Origin: a virus
Length of the DNA: 62,604 bases
Reading direction: 5' to 3' (one strand)
Virus record (IMG/VR): IMGVR_UViG_3300027898_000008
Span: 1-62,604 of that record
The notes beneath the pieces are model-generated. The model was given only the letters and a program-made list of their open reading frames with translations. It was not told where the DNA came from and ran no database searches. The position numbers and the translations under genes were made by a program. Numbering within the stretch: position 1 is the stretch's first letter; each line of letters begins with the position of its first letter. Shown here piece after piece: positions 33,473 through 42,656 of this stretch.

Positions 33473-33884
33473 CAACACCGTGTTCACGCCGCCAACAGTA
33501 CACGCAATGTTCTATGATCCCATTTCTACAAACATCAGTCATTTTGATGGCAAAGTCCAGAATGTAATCACTCCTGCTACAACGGCACCAGCTACCCCCG
33601 CTGCTGGAACTGCGCCCACCCTTTCCTCCGGTGTTGCAACTCAAAATGCGGCTTCAGTTGCCGGTGAATACTATGTGTCTATTACAGGAGCTGCCTCTGG
33701 AACAGTCAAGATCGATGTTGGCGCTACCTCGGCTTGCACCACAAATGTTGTTCCTGTCGTCACGGGCAACGGCGTAAACTCAAACACCTTCCTTGTCAAA
33801 GTTCCAGCTGCTTGGTATATCAAGGTGACGGTTGTTAACTGCACCATCGTTAACCCTGTACCTGTAGTTCTAGGCGTATTTTAG
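33453..33884 (+). CDS. beta-rich structural protein
   Basis: This encodes 143 residues with AGGAG seven bases before ATG 33453, which lies inside the end of the previous gene. Composition is Ala/Thr/Val/Pro-rich with an APATPAAGTAPT linker (about 45-60). The rest is predicted beta strands with two Cys. It may be a virion decoration or fibre-tip protein. Not recognised. Confidence 0.65.
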   Translation: MSTEVFNNTVFTPPTVHAMFYDPISTNISHFDGKVQNVITPATTAPATPAAGTAPTLSSGVATQNAASVAGEYYVSITGAASGTVKIDVGATSACTTNVVPVVTGNGVNSNTFLVKVPAAWYIKVTVVNCTIVNPVPVVLGVF

Positions 33885-33891
33885 GATCAAC

Positions 33892-34350
33892 ATGACGAAA
33901 CCTGACGTAGCTGCCCATTCTGGCAGCATAACTAACAGGTACACGGTTCACTATCCAGCGCACCCTCCGCGCTCTGGAGATCCCCACTACAAGGACTTCA
34001 ACGCAATCCACCGAGCGTGGAAAAAGGACCCTGAAAAGTGGCAGTGTGCTATTGGCAAACACCGTAATGACTTTTCTGAATGCTCATTAGAAAAACCGCT
34101 TGAGCTTCACCATGCACATGTTGAGTTTTCTCTTGAGAATGGCGTAGATCTTGCGTGGCTTGAGGTAGATTACCCTGGCATCTCAGATCCTGCTTCAATT
34201 GGGGCTTGGATCGAGTCGGCGCCCAACCTAATGGTTCTGTGTGTCCACCACCACCGTGGATCAGGTGGTATCCATCACGCAAGCGCTTCCGACTTCGAAG
34301 CCGAACGTTACGTTAGGGGACTCATTACTGATGCTCCCAAAAAGCTCTAA
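33892..34350 (+). CDS. HNH-like (His-Me finger) nuclease
   Basis: This encodes 152 residues. Paired motifs WQCAIGKHRNDFSEC, LELHHAHVEF (about 64-73) and NLMVLCVHHHRGSGGIHHA (about 108-126) form the two-strand/one-helix metal site of HNH nucleases with extra His. It is compact, without a separate DNA-binding domain, as in actinophage HNH proteins found near structural genes. It could be a free-standing homing endonuclease or a packaging helper. Confidence 0.65.
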   Translation: MTKPDVAAHSGSITNRYTVHYPAHPPRSGDPHYKDFNAIHRAWKKDPEKWQCAIGKHRNDFSECSLEKPLELHHAHVEFSLENGVDLAWLEVDYPGISDPASIGAWIESAPNLMVLCVHHHRGSGGIHHASASDFEAERYVRGLITDAPKKL

Positions 34351-34366
34351 AGCTTAGCACCAATCA

Positions 34367-34394
34367 TTGACTTTTGAGCAAGATGTAGTAAAAT
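34367..34394 (+). promoter_or_regulatory. promoter for the adhesion/decoration block
   Basis: TTGACT (34367-34372), 16 bases, TAAAAT (34389-34394) in the 116-base gap after the HNH gene. The resulting leader of about 65 bases ends in AAGGAGA before the GTG start at 34467. Confidence 0.65.
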
Positions 34395-34466
34395 TAGGTC
34401 ACTACGTGTCCTGATTCTAAGAACGCGAACGTTGGAAACAACTCCGCCCTCAACAAGGAGACCAAA

Positions 34467-35042
34467 GTGTCTTTAACTTACTTGACAGCCGCTGTCGCCA
34501 ATGCGATGGTGGAGACTGCTTACCCGTCCAACACGATTTCGCACACCGCGTCTGCTACTAACGGTACCACAACTCTAACCTTCACTGCTTCTGAGGCTCT
34601 GAGCATTTCGGTTGGCATGACGGTTACTGGTGCAGGTATTACATCAGGTGGACTTGTCGTTACCAACCCCGGAACTGGGGTTGTGACAATCTCCGGTACT
34701 ATCACCACCCTGACCGCTTCTTCATACGTATTCACACTTTCACCATACGCTTCGCTTCACACAACGACTCCGGGTAACACTGGCGCCGCTGAAGTATCTG
34801 GTGGATCTTACGCACGTCAAACCATCGCATTCGGTGCCCCTGCATCGGGTGTCAAGACATCTACCACTGCTCAGAACTGGACTAACATGCCCGCTGTCAC
34901 CGTTGGATACTTCGGGTTCTGGACGGCTGTCACTGCTGGTACATGGATCGGTGGCGGCATTTTGGGATCATCTCTAACCGTTCCTTCGGGAGCAACTGTC
35001 GCCGCCGCCATCGGTGCCATCACAGCGACAGTTTCGGGTTGA
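34467..35042 (+). CDS. putative virion decoration protein
   Basis: This encodes 191 residues from GTG 34467 with AAGGAG upstream. Ala/Thr/Gly/Val-rich, strongly beta, with a motif SVGMTVTGAGITSGGLVVTNPGTGV (about 48-72, in part) typical of phage beta-sandwich/fibre repeats. No catalytic residues. Heads a separately promoted block of surface-type proteins. Confidence 0.65.
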   Translation: MSLTYLTAAVANAMVETAYPSNTISHTASATNGTTTLTFTASEALSISVGMTVTGAGITSGGLVVTNPGTGVVTISGTITTLTASSYVFTLSPYASLHTTTPGNTGAAEVSGGSYARQTIAFGAPASGVKTSTTAQNWTNMPAVTVGYFGFWTAVTAGTWIGGGILGSSLTVPSGATVAAAIGAITATVSG

Positions 35043-35063
35043 TCAGGACTATAGGAGAAAATC

Positions 35064-35339
35064 ATGAGCGCAGAAATTAAAGCCAAAAAGACTTACATTC
35101 GTGACAATGAAGACGGTACACCTTTCTTCAACTACGACTTTACGGATGTCATCAATGTTGACACTCACGCCATCATTCTGACTGGCCCCATTCAGGGTCC
35201 CATCCACATGGAAGACGGCACTGTGTACAACGTCACTGACTTTGCTATTGCCGTAAAGCACGAGCACAACGATGAAGTAACTGGGAAGATTCAGGAAGCA
35301 CACAAAGTTTCTGGTACCTTCACACAAGACGCGGAATAA
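35064..35339 (+). CDS. small hypothetical protein
   Basis: This encodes 91 residues with AGGAG before ATG 35064, rich in Asp, Glu, His and Thr and probably a small beta domain. Its stop overlaps the next start, so it is translationally coupled to the GH16 gene. Not recognised. Confidence 0.65.
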   Translation: MSAEIKAKKTYIRDNEDGTPFFNYDFTDVINVDTHAIILTGPIQGPIHMEDGTVYNVTDFAIAVKHEHNDEVTGKIQEAHKVSGTFTQDAE

Positions 35340-36037
35340 TGACATGGCCGGTTAACGGTCGTTCCCTGCCGACCACACCTGCTGGATGGAAACTTGAATT
35401 TTCAGATAGCTTTGATGGTTCCTCTTTGGATACCAATAAATGGTGGCACTGGGGAGGCCAACCAGGCGGTGAATCGAACGCTTGGTGGCAAGATGATCAT
35501 GTCATCATTAGCGACTCGCTGCTAAGGCTAAAGAATACAGGTCCAACCGTTCTAAAGAATGGTAAAATAGGATACGTTTCTGGTGGTGTGGGATCACAAT
35601 TCTCTCAAACTTATGGTAGATATACTTGGCGAGCCCGAGTAGCGGCTGGTGCTGGAATAAGCTCTATAGCTTTGCTCTGGCCGTCTGGAAATGTATTTTG
35701 GCCACTGGCAGGAGAAATAGACATGCTCGAGACCGGGCCTACTTCTAACGCTGTCAACAACATGTCTTCGACAATACACTATGGTGCAAACAATTCTCAA
35801 CAGCAACAACACGTTAAGGGAATAGATTTTACCAAGTGGCATGTTTACGATGGTATATGGGAAGAAGGATCATTTACTTTGTCAATTGATGGCAAGCAAG
35901 TAGCTTCGTTCGTAGGCACTTTTATTCCAAACGGCCCTATGCGTTTTGATCTACAATCTGAATTTATTGGTGGCGGCACTCCCCCAACAACCTGTTTCTA
36001 CGACATTGATTGGGTTGCAATCTACTCTAAGGTGTAA
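35339..36037 (+). CDS. GH16-type glycanase/lectin-fold protein
   Basis: This encodes 232 residues. The start LEFSDSFDGSSLDTNKWWHWGG, the later GRYTWRARVAAGAG and the catalytic signature GEIDMLETG (Glu126, Asp128, Glu131) identify a GH16 concanavalin-like beta-glucanase fold. The active-site triad is intact. It probably depolymerises a host surface or capsular glycan. It ends two bases before another fibre-like gene and so belongs to the adsorption block. Confidence 0.82.
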   Translation: MTWPVNGRSLPTTPAGWKLEFSDSFDGSSLDTNKWWHWGGQPGGESNAWWQDDHVIISDSLLRLKNTGPTVLKNGKIGYVSGGVGSQFSQTYGRYTWRARVAAGAGISSIALLWPSGNVFWPLAGEIDMLETGPTSNAVNNMSSTIHYGANNSQQQQHVKGIDFTKWHVYDGIWEEGSFTLSIDGKQVASFVGTFIPNGPMRFDLQSEFIGGGTPPTTCFYDIDWVAIYSKV

Positions 36038-36038
36038 C

Positions 36039-37085
36039 ATGGCGCTAACAATACCTAATCTCGAATCATCGCCTACCTTTGATGGTCAAGTTGTTTTTGA
36101 TGCTACCGATCTTGCCGCATTCTTAGCAAGCGAAACGGGAACTGGCGTCATATCGGGCATGACTTGCACTCCAAACACGGGCATGACGATTTCTATTGCG
36201 GCAGGAACCTTTATCATCAATGGTGTCCAGAACACCTATGCAGGTGGCACGGGCGTGGCAACCATTGGCGCAGCGTCCACTTATGATCGCAAAGACATTG
36301 TTAGCATCAACGCTGCGGGCACTATCACCGTCACGGCGGGAACACCTGGGACCGTTGCGGGTTGGACACGCGCATCAAGCGCGCTACCTCCTGTAAAACC
36401 ATCCATACCGGCTAGCAACATCATCCTTTGCGAAGTGTACGTTGCATCGACCACAAGCACCATTGCTACCGGAAATATCGTGGACAAAACAACGCTGTGC
36501 AGCCCCGTACTACCATCACTCGGTGTTGCGGGGCAAGTGGCAGGCGTCAACGCCGCCGCTAATGGCTTGCAGTTTCGTAGCGCAACTCCCACCACGATTC
36601 CCACCGCCTTGCAGTCGCTCACCGCGAGTTCCGACAACATCCTCACGGGTGGCGTCGTCGCGCTCTCTCTTGGCGACATCTATGTGGGAATGTGCGTGGA
36701 GTGGGACGTGCAACTCATCAAGACTGCCGCTGGAACAGCCACATGGTCGATGTACGTCCGCGTCGGTACGACGACTGCGGGTGCCACAACCGATACCGCC
36801 GTTGCAACGTGGACCTCGGGCACGAACACCGCCGCCATTGACCAGTCTTCGATTCGAGTAAAGGCGCGTTGCACTTCCATCTCCGCAGGTGTCGCCACCT
36901 TTGCTTGCGCGGCTTTCGCACAAAACGAACTCACGACCGCGACTGGTCTTGGCTTGTTTGCTTCGCCAATCCCCGGCTCAACGGCAACAGTAACCGTTTC
37001 CACGGCACAGTCGATTCACCTTGATATAACGCCGGGTGCTAGTGCAGTAATGACGGCGGCAACTTTTGTGACGAGGGCAGGATAA
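36039..37085 (+). CDS. fibre/appendage protein, GC-rich
   Basis: This encodes 348 residues from ATG 36039. Beta-rich, Ala/Thr/Gly-rich; an N-terminal region (GTGVISGMTCTPNTGMTISIAAGTFIINGV) resembles phage fibre trunk domains and the C-terminus is a jelly-roll-like domain. From about 36240 the third codon positions become much richer in G and C than in neighbouring genes, a sign of recent transfer. The next gene follows with a one-base overlap. Confidence 0.7.
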   Translation: MALTIPNLESSPTFDGQVVFDATDLAAFLASETGTGVISGMTCTPNTGMTISIAAGTFIINGVQNTYAGGTGVATIGAASTYDRKDIVSINAAGTITVTAGTPGTVAGWTRASSALPPVKPSIPASNIILCEVYVASTTSTIATGNIVDKTTLCSPVLPSLGVAGQVAGVNAAANGLQFRSATPTTIPTALQSLTASSDNILTGGVVALSLGDIYVGMCVEWDVQLIKTAAGTATWSMYVRVGTTTAGATTDTAVATWTSGTNTAAIDQSSIRVKARCTSISAGVATFACAAFAQNELTTATGLGLFASPIPGSTATVTVSTAQSIHLDITPGASAVMTAATFVTRAG

Positions 37086-37456
37086 TGACACAGTACACAG
37101 TAGGACAGGTGCTCCCCAACGGCGAAACGGTTGTAAGCGATGCGATCACCAACTACCCAGATGGCTCGATATTGGAGCAGATGACAGACAGCGCGGGTAA
37201 CACCGAGAACGTGACCACGCCCTCTCCCGCGCAGGTAGCGCAGGATAGCGCCATGGCTACTGCTATTGCTAACCTGCAAACGCTACTCACTACGATGGGT
37301 CCGGCTATTGCTCAAGGACAAACTGACCTTGTAACGCTTGCTTCATCGACGGACCCACTTGCGTCTATTGTTGCCCGCAACATCCAGGCATCACTTGCTC
37401 TAGCGCAAGCCATTCAAGACGCGCTCACGGTTCTTCAACTTATCCCGGCAGGATAG
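37085..37456 (+). CDS. small fibre-associated protein
   Basis: This encodes 123 residues. N-terminal 45 residues are a small beta domain (TVGQVLPNGETVVSDAITN), the rest Ala/Leu-rich helix. It shares the GC-rich composition of the preceding gene at its start. It may be a chaperone or attachment protein for the neighbouring fibres. Not recognised. Confidence 0.65.
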   Translation: MTQYTVGQVLPNGETVVSDAITNYPDGSILEQMTDSAGNTENVTTPSPAQVAQDSAMATAIANLQTLLTTMGPAIAQGQTDLVTLASSTDPLASIVARNIQASLALAQAIQDALTVLQLIPAG

Positions 37457-37459
37457 CTC

Positions 37460-40135
37460 GTGGGCACGGTAGTTCAGCAAAGCGACACGGGCGCTTCCTA
37501 CATTACCTCTGGCTCTTCCGGCACTATCTTAGCCTCTAACCCGTCAATCGGTAACGCTGTCGTTGTTGCTATCCTGGTCCAGTCTTCAACTAACAGCGAC
37601 ATCATTTCTGTCACTTCACCCATTGGTACGTTCACAAAAATCAAAGCCAACGGCTACTCTTCTCTTTATGAAATAGAAGTGTGGGCGTGTAGTGCGGCCA
37701 CGGGGTCTGGCAATACAATCACCGTGACAACGACTGGAGCGGCTTCGTGGACCGCTCAAGGTAGCGAACTTTTAGGTACTCTTGCCAGCACCTATGCTGG
37801 TGCAAGCAACGGGTTATCGGGGACTTCTATCACTGGCGTGGTCACGCCTTTGTCAATTGGTGATTTTGCTTTTGTCGCCTGTTCCGCTACTTATGGTTTG
37901 ACTTCAGCTCCTACTTCACCCTGGACCAGTTACGCGGGGTCGAACCTGTGGGGAACGACCCACAACTACGAAACCACTTACCAGTTCGCATCCTCAACTT
38001 CTGCTCAAACAGCCACTTTCCCGATGTCAGGTTCTGGCAACATGGCAACTGTTTCGTTTGGCGGAACTCTAATCCCGGCAAACCACAACGCACCCACTTA
38101 CGGCATGATGCTGGGCAATGGATTTATGGGTGCGGGTGGCCTGGGCGGTGGAGGAGTTGGCACTTTAATTGCTACGGGGAATGCTGCATCTTCGTTCGTA
38201 GCTGCCGTAACCGCTGTGACAGTTATTCCAACAAGCGGAAATATTTCGGCTGCATTTACTACTTCTGTTTCTCCTGTATTGAAATTTCCTACAACAGGTA
38301 ATGCTATTGGATCTTACGTTGCAACTTCGACAATGGCGGTTACAGTCACCACTGCCGGTGACAATGTTTCCACTAGCTTTTTAGCTTCCTTAACTCCGTT
38401 GGTGCAAATCCCGCTAACGGCTAATGAAGCATTTTCGTTTGTTGCATCAGGGTCTGGGCTAATAACTGTCAACGCTTCAGGCAACTCATCTTCTAGTTTA
38501 ATTGATGCAATGTCCCCCATCGTGGTTATGCCAACGTCAGAGTCTCTTAGTGCCTCATTCGTTGCTTCCACAACACCGCTTGTTTTAATCCCTGCAACGG
38601 CCAATCTTTTGTCTTCATTTTTGGGAACATTTGCTGGAGTTGTTAAATTCCCTGCTACAGCTGGGATGACTGCAACCTTATCCAACTCTTTGACCTCACT
38701 TATTTTGGTACCAGCAACGGCCAACATGGCAAGTTCGTTTGTATCTGCTGGAACAGGAACAACATCCTCTTCTGCCACTGGTAACGTTGTTTCTAGTTTC
38801 ATCGGATCTATTACGCCGCTCGAGATATTGCCTACTTCTGCCAACATGGCATCATCTTATCTCGCAGCTTCGACTCCGTTAATAGTGATGTCCGACACGG
38901 CTAGTCTAGTTGGGTCTTTCTCTGCGGCGTTGACTGCAGTGACTAAAATGATTGCTACTGGTAACGCTGTAAGCACATATCTTTCAAGTTTGACTCCGTT
39001 GGCAATTGTTCCATTAACGGCCAACCTGTCTTCATCTGCGCTTTTGTCTAGCAACCTTTCTCTGGTTCTTTCCGCTTCCAATTCAGCTACAAGCGTCGTC
39101 ATAACTAGCACGGGTGTTGTGGTGGGGCTTTTCTTTACTGGCAATATATCCTCATCATTCGTTACATCAATTGCTCCACTGTTGAAACTGTATGCTACGG
39201 CAAATGTGAATGGTGCATATTTGGCAACTGGCGCAATGCTTCAGCCGATTACGTCAGCGCCCGTAACAGCAACGCTCGTTAATGCGGCCACGCCTACAGT
39301 CATTACAAACGCAACCGGTAATGTGGTAGTATCATCAACTTCATCTGCCACGGGTGTTGTCACCCAAAGCGCTACTGCGTCGTCTAACAGTTCTTTTGTA
39401 ACGTCAATGACAGGTCTTGTAAAAGTTCCTGCAACTTCAGGGTTAACCGCATCTCTTGTTGAGGCCATCACCCCAACGGTACGTGTATCTTTAACGGGCG
39501 CAGTTACCACGACATACATTGCTAATTTGGCTCCCGTGGTCAATGTTCCCTTTACCGGCAACATGTACTCTTCATATGTCACGTCGATCACTAGCACAGT
39601 TTTGGTTCCTGGGTCTGGCAATGTGGCTGTTAGCCAAGTATCTACTGTCGCCCCCACTATCACTGTTAATCTTTCCAGTGGTCTTAGTTCTAATCTGCTT
39701 CTTCAGTCAAGCCCTGTTACAAATTTAATAGCTTCAAGCAATGAATCAATTAACTTCCAAGCTTCTGGGACCATTAACAGTAACACAAATGCGGCAGGAG
39801 CGTCTTCTGCTCAATGGGTCGCCAATGGTAGTGCTCAACTTTCTCTTTCACCATCTGGAACAAATTCATTGTTCAACGCCGTGCTTTCACCTTCAATTGG
39901 TTTGAACCCGTCAAGCATCTATGTGTCATTCTCATCTTCAATGGTACTCAGCGTCACCGTATTTTCTAATCCTGGTACGGTGAAGCCAGGGTTTATTACT
40001 GCCCAAGTTGGCGGAGGGTTCTTGACTGCAAGCGTAGCGTCTGATTACAGTACAGCTCAAGTTGACGGCGGGTTCATAACCGCACCACTTAAAAACGATC
40101 TCAAAACTGCCCTTGTGGGCGGCGGATTCCACTAG
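37460..40135 (+). CDS. long fibre with 20-residue repeats
   Basis: This encodes 891 residues from GTG 37460. Residues about 1-215 are a beta domain. Then about 28 tandem repeats of 20 residues follow (nucleotides about 38170-39915), consensus G-N-x-x-S-S-F-V-x-S-x-T-P-L-V-x-x-P-A-T. A C-terminal part has three GGGF/DGGF units (GFITAQVGGGF, YSTAQVDGGF, LKTALVGGGF). A regular 20-residue period suggests a parallel beta-helix rod. It is probably a surface appendage; no enzymatic motif is seen. Confidence 0.75.
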   Translation: MGTVVQQSDTGASYITSGSSGTILASNPSIGNAVVVAILVQSSTNSDIISVTSPIGTFTKIKANGYSSLYEIEVWACSAATGSGNTITVTTTGAASWTAQGSELLGTLASTYAGASNGLSGTSITGVVTPLSIGDFAFVACSATYGLTSAPTSPWTSYAGSNLWGTTHNYETTYQFASSTSAQTATFPMSGSGNMATVSFGGTLIPANHNAPTYGMMLGNGFMGAGGLGGGGVGTLIATGNAASSFVAAVTAVTVIPTSGNISAAFTTSVSPVLKFPTTGNAIGSYVATSTMAVTVTTAGDNVSTSFLASLTPLVQIPLTANEAFSFVASGSGLITVNASGNSSSSLIDAMSPIVVMPTSESLSASFVASTTPLVLIPATANLLSSFLGTFAGVVKFPATAGMTATLSNSLTSLILVPATANMASSFVSAGTGTTSSSATGNVVSSFIGSITPLEILPTSANMASSYLAASTPLIVMSDTASLVGSFSAALTAVTKMIATGNAVSTYLSSLTPLAIVPLTANLSSSALLSSNLSLVLSASNSATSVVITSTGVVVGLFFTGNISSSFVTSIAPLLKLYATANVNGAYLATGAMLQPITSAPVTATLVNAATPTVITNATGNVVVSSTSSATGVVTQSATASSNSSFVTSMTGLVKVPATSGLTASLVEAITPTVRVSLTGAVTTTYIANLAPVVNVPFTGNMYSSYVTSITSTVLVPGSGNVAVSQVSTVAPTITVNLSSGLSSNLLLQSSPVTNLIASSNESINFQASGTINSNTNAAGASSAQWVANGSAQLSLSPSGTNSLFNAVLSPSIGLNPSSIYVSFSSSMVLSVTVFSNPGTVKPGFITAQVGGGFLTASVASDYSTAQVDGGFITAPLKNDLKTALVGGGFH

Positions 40136-40142
40136 GAGAACC

Positions 40143-40505
40143 ATGGCACTCAACACAATAACCACTGTGCAGTACGGGACTGCTATTGAGTTCTATACCG
40201 AAGACCCTTTTACGGCTCTCGATGGTGTGACACTTGTCGATCCTGACACTGTTACATTTACTTTTTCTATCGAAGGAGACGCTACTTCTCCTCACACGTA
40301 TTTGTTCACGCGCGGCATCGGTGATCTAACTGGAACCATCGTGCGAGACAGCGTTGGGGTTTACCACGCAATTATTAGAACAATCTTGTTCACAGCTGGA
40401 ATCTGGACCTATACTTGGTCATGCGCCCCATCGAATAGCGTTCACCTTGATCTCACAAGCACTGAAGTAGTAGCAACCCCAAGAACTGTAAACGTACAAA
40501 ACTAA
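40143..40505 (+). CDS. beta-sandwich structural protein
   Basis: This encodes 120 residues with AGGAG before ATG 40143. Short beta strands with DPDTVTFTFSIEGD and GIWTYTWSC resemble Ig-like phage domains. It is the last gene of the rightward structural block; the following 68 bases hold a promoter and no visible terminator. Confidence 0.65.
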   Translation: MALNTITTVQYGTAIEFYTEDPFTALDGVTLVDPDTVTFTFSIEGDATSPHTYLFTRGIGDLTGTIVRDSVGVYHAIIRTILFTAGIWTYTWSCAPSNSVHLDLTSTEVVATPRTVNVQN

Positions 40506-40521
40506 TTACACCAAGAATCAC

Positions 40522-40550
40522 TTGATTAATCCCTCTTTGTCTGCTAGAAT
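40522..40550 (+). promoter_or_regulatory. promoter for 40574-42656
   Basis: TTGATT (40522-40527), 17 bases, TAGAAT (40545-40550). The short leader contains AAGGAGG just before the TTG start at 40574. Confidence 0.7.
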
Positions 40551-40573
40551 ACATCTAGAGATAAGGAGGGATT

Positions 40574-40831
40574 TTGAGTCAGATTGACCTAAGCATTTTC
40601 AAGCCTCGCGCTGGTTGCATCATTGGCAATCTTCCATTTACTGATGAACAAAGAGATTTGTTTGATGCAGTCATGGAAGCAGACCGTGAAGAATATCCTA
40701 CATCCAACATACTCAGAATTTTGAGGGACGAGTGGCATTTAAACGCAAAATCCACTTCATTAAAATCTCATCGCAACAAAGAATGTCTTTGCTACACTTA
40801 TCAATCCCTTCCCGACACGGAGACTACATGA
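40574..40831 (+). CDS. small protein, possible helix-turn-helix
   Basis: This encodes 85 residues from TTG 40574 with a strong AAGGAGG six bases upstream. The middle FTDEQRDLFDAVMEADREEYPTSNILRILRDEWHL could form a three-helix DNA-binding unit. It overlaps the phosphoesterase gene by ATGA, indicating coupling. Family not recognised. Confidence 0.65.
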   Translation: MSQIDLSIFKPRAGCIIGNLPFTDEQRDLFDAVMEADREEYPTSNILRILRDEWHLNAKSTSLKSHRNKECLCYTYQSLPDTETT

Positions 40832-42162
40832 CTGATGTTCTAGATTCCTTCCGCCGCACTACTCGAGTCAAGGAAGAACCCAGCTCCTCATCTGTCAGCT
40901 GGGGGAAAGATGGCGATGGGTCTGCACTCTTTCAAGGTGCCAAGGAAGTCCCGTCTGATGCAGACATCCGTGCACTGATTGAACATACTGGTAAGAACCC
41001 TGACGATTATCACTGGGACATCACATCAGTCTCTTGGAACTCTGCCGCATGGCACCGCAGCGAAGAGGTTGCCGCTGAAGGCAAAGCGCACTCCGCTCAC
41101 ACTTCGCCATCGTGCGTTGTAAAGATCCGTATTGTTCGCAAAACGGAATTGGATGAGCTATCTCGAGAAATCGTTCAAGCTCCACCCCTAAAAGTACAGA
41201 TTCAATCTTCTTACAAGCTTCCTAAGCGTCGTGGGATTGATGATTTAGAGTGCGCTGTCATTTACGCTGACTCACAGATGTGGTATTTCCAAGACTACGA
41301 TGGCAATTGGATTCCTACTCATGACGAGGCCGCTTTAGACATCGGACTTCAGATTACCGCCGATGTTGAAGCAGAGCACGGTATCGACACCATGGTTGAT
41401 CTAGGAGACCTTGGGGACTTCCCGACTGTTTCAACTCACAATTCGCCTATGGCCATGACCCTTCATGCTTCTACCAACATGACTATCAAGAGAATTGGTC
41501 GATTAATGGCAGAGCGTAGTGCCTTGTCACCGAATGCTAAGCGTCGTCGCTGGCTGCGTGGTAACCACGAGCAGCGTTGGACCGATTGGCTTGCCAACAA
41601 TGCTTCCCACCTTGTGGGGCTACAGCGTGCTGGTGACGACGAAGAATTCCCTGTTTTAAGTCTTCAGTACCTGACTCGAGCGGAAGAAAATGGATGGGTT
41701 TTAGGCGAGCGTAGCTACCCAAACGATGTCTTTTGGCTCAATGACAACACACGTTGCATCCACGGCACCATTGGAAAAACTCAGGTCGGCACCACGCTTA
41801 ACGAATACTTGCGAGAAGAAGTCAACACCATCGCTGGACACACTCCACACGCCGGGATTGCTTACCGCACTATCGCTCGAAACGGCAAGACACGTACCTA
41901 TGTGGCTTGCACTCCGGGTGGATTCATGCGTACTGATGGCAAGGTTCCTTCAGGTTCAAATAAGAACACTGATCGTGGACAACCAAGTGAGACAGACGGC
42001 GTTGCTTGGGAGCAGGGAATGGCTGTAATTTTCTACTCTCCTGGCGAAGGTGCCACTGTGCCACAAATCGAACACATCCCGATCTTTAATGGCAAGGCTG
42101 TTTGGCGTGGTAAAATTTACACAGCCCGTTGCGATGTCAACGGTAATCCTTTGGAAGTTTAG
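40828..42162 (+). CDS. calcineurin-like metallophosphoesterase
   Basis: This encodes 444 residues. VDLGDLGDF (about 189-197), RGNHEQRW (about 263-270) and GHTPHAG (about 341-347) are metallophosphoesterase motifs for a two-metal centre. About 150 residues precede the catalytic domain and may be regulatory. Phage enzymes of this kind act on nucleotides, nucleic acid ends or phosphoproteins; the substrate is unknown. A role in DNA/RNA end processing would fit the nearby genes. Confidence 0.82.
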   Translation: MTDVLDSFRRTTRVKEEPSSSSVSWGKDGDGSALFQGAKEVPSDADIRALIEHTGKNPDDYHWDITSVSWNSAAWHRSEEVAAEGKAHSAHTSPSCVVKIRIVRKTELDELSREIVQAPPLKVQIQSSYKLPKRRGIDDLECAVIYADSQMWYFQDYDGNWIPTHDEAALDIGLQITADVEAEHGIDTMVDLGDLGDFPTVSTHNSPMAMTLHASTNMTIKRIGRLMAERSALSPNAKRRRWLRGNHEQRWTDWLANNASHLVGLQRAGDDEEFPVLSLQYLTRAEENGWVLGERSYPNDVFWLNDNTRCIHGTIGKTQVGTTLNEYLREEVNTIAGHTPHAGIAYRTIARNGKTRTYVACTPGGFMRTDGKVPSGSNKNTDRGQPSETDGVAWEQGMAVIFYSPGEGATVPQIEHIPIFNGKAVWRGKIYTARCDVNGNPLEV

Positions 42163-42163
42163 C

Positions 42164-42397
42164 ATGGAACTGAGTAACGAAGAACAAATCGCTGCACTCA
42201 AGCTCGAGAACGAGGATTTAAAAGATCGCGTTACTAGACTAGAGGGTTGTGTGTATGGGCTTCAAGCCGTGGTGGAGATCCTTAGGCGTGAAAAAGCTCA
42301 GCCTTGGATTCAGCCTTTTCCTTGGACTCTACCTAACATTCCATACATCGGCACGCCACAAGCCCCCTACACAATTTGGTCTCAAACAAGTGGCTGA
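42164..42397 (+). CDS. coiled-coil protein
   Basis: This encodes 77 residues from ATG 42164. Residues 1-45 form a clear Leu/Glu/Lys coiled coil, followed by a Pro/Trp-rich tail. Overlaps the next gene by eight bases. Unknown function. Confidence 0.6.
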   Translation: MELSNEEQIAALKLENEDLKDRVTRLEGCVYGLQAVVEILRREKAQPWIQPFPWTLPNIPYIGTPQAPYTIWSQTSG

Positions 42398-42656
42398 GGA
42401 GAAGTACGATGAGTCACGCAAAAACACTACGCCACAAAATGTGGCTTCGGTTGCACGTATGCGTAAAGAAACTGGAGACACTCGAGAATGGGTGCAGTGT
42501 TTGATCTGTGGTGACTTGTGTCCACAAGACGCTTACGGGGTTCATGACGCACACATAACTTGCACTTACTCAAAGAAGGGCAAGCGCATCATGAAACTTC
42601 AGAGAGCCGAGGAGAAGAAAGAACTACTGGCCGATGTTAGACCCGGACTCTTCTAG
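42390..42656 (+). CDS. zinc-finger-like protein
   Basis: This encodes 88 residues from GTG 42390, the start overlapping the previous stop. The motif CLICGDLC...HITC (about 41-62) could bind zinc. The C-terminus is Lys/Glu-rich. The gene runs 33 bases into the convergent WhiB gene, tail to tail, with no terminator in between. Confidence 0.6.
   Translation: MAEEKYDESRKNTTPQNVASVARMRKETGDTREWVQCLICGDLCPQDAYGVHDAHITCTYSKKGKRIMKLQRAEEKKELLADVRPGLF

Noticed and set aside
38314-39663. Long antisense ORFs opposite the repeat fibre
   Set aside because: They mirror the repeat composition on the other strand and have no start signals.
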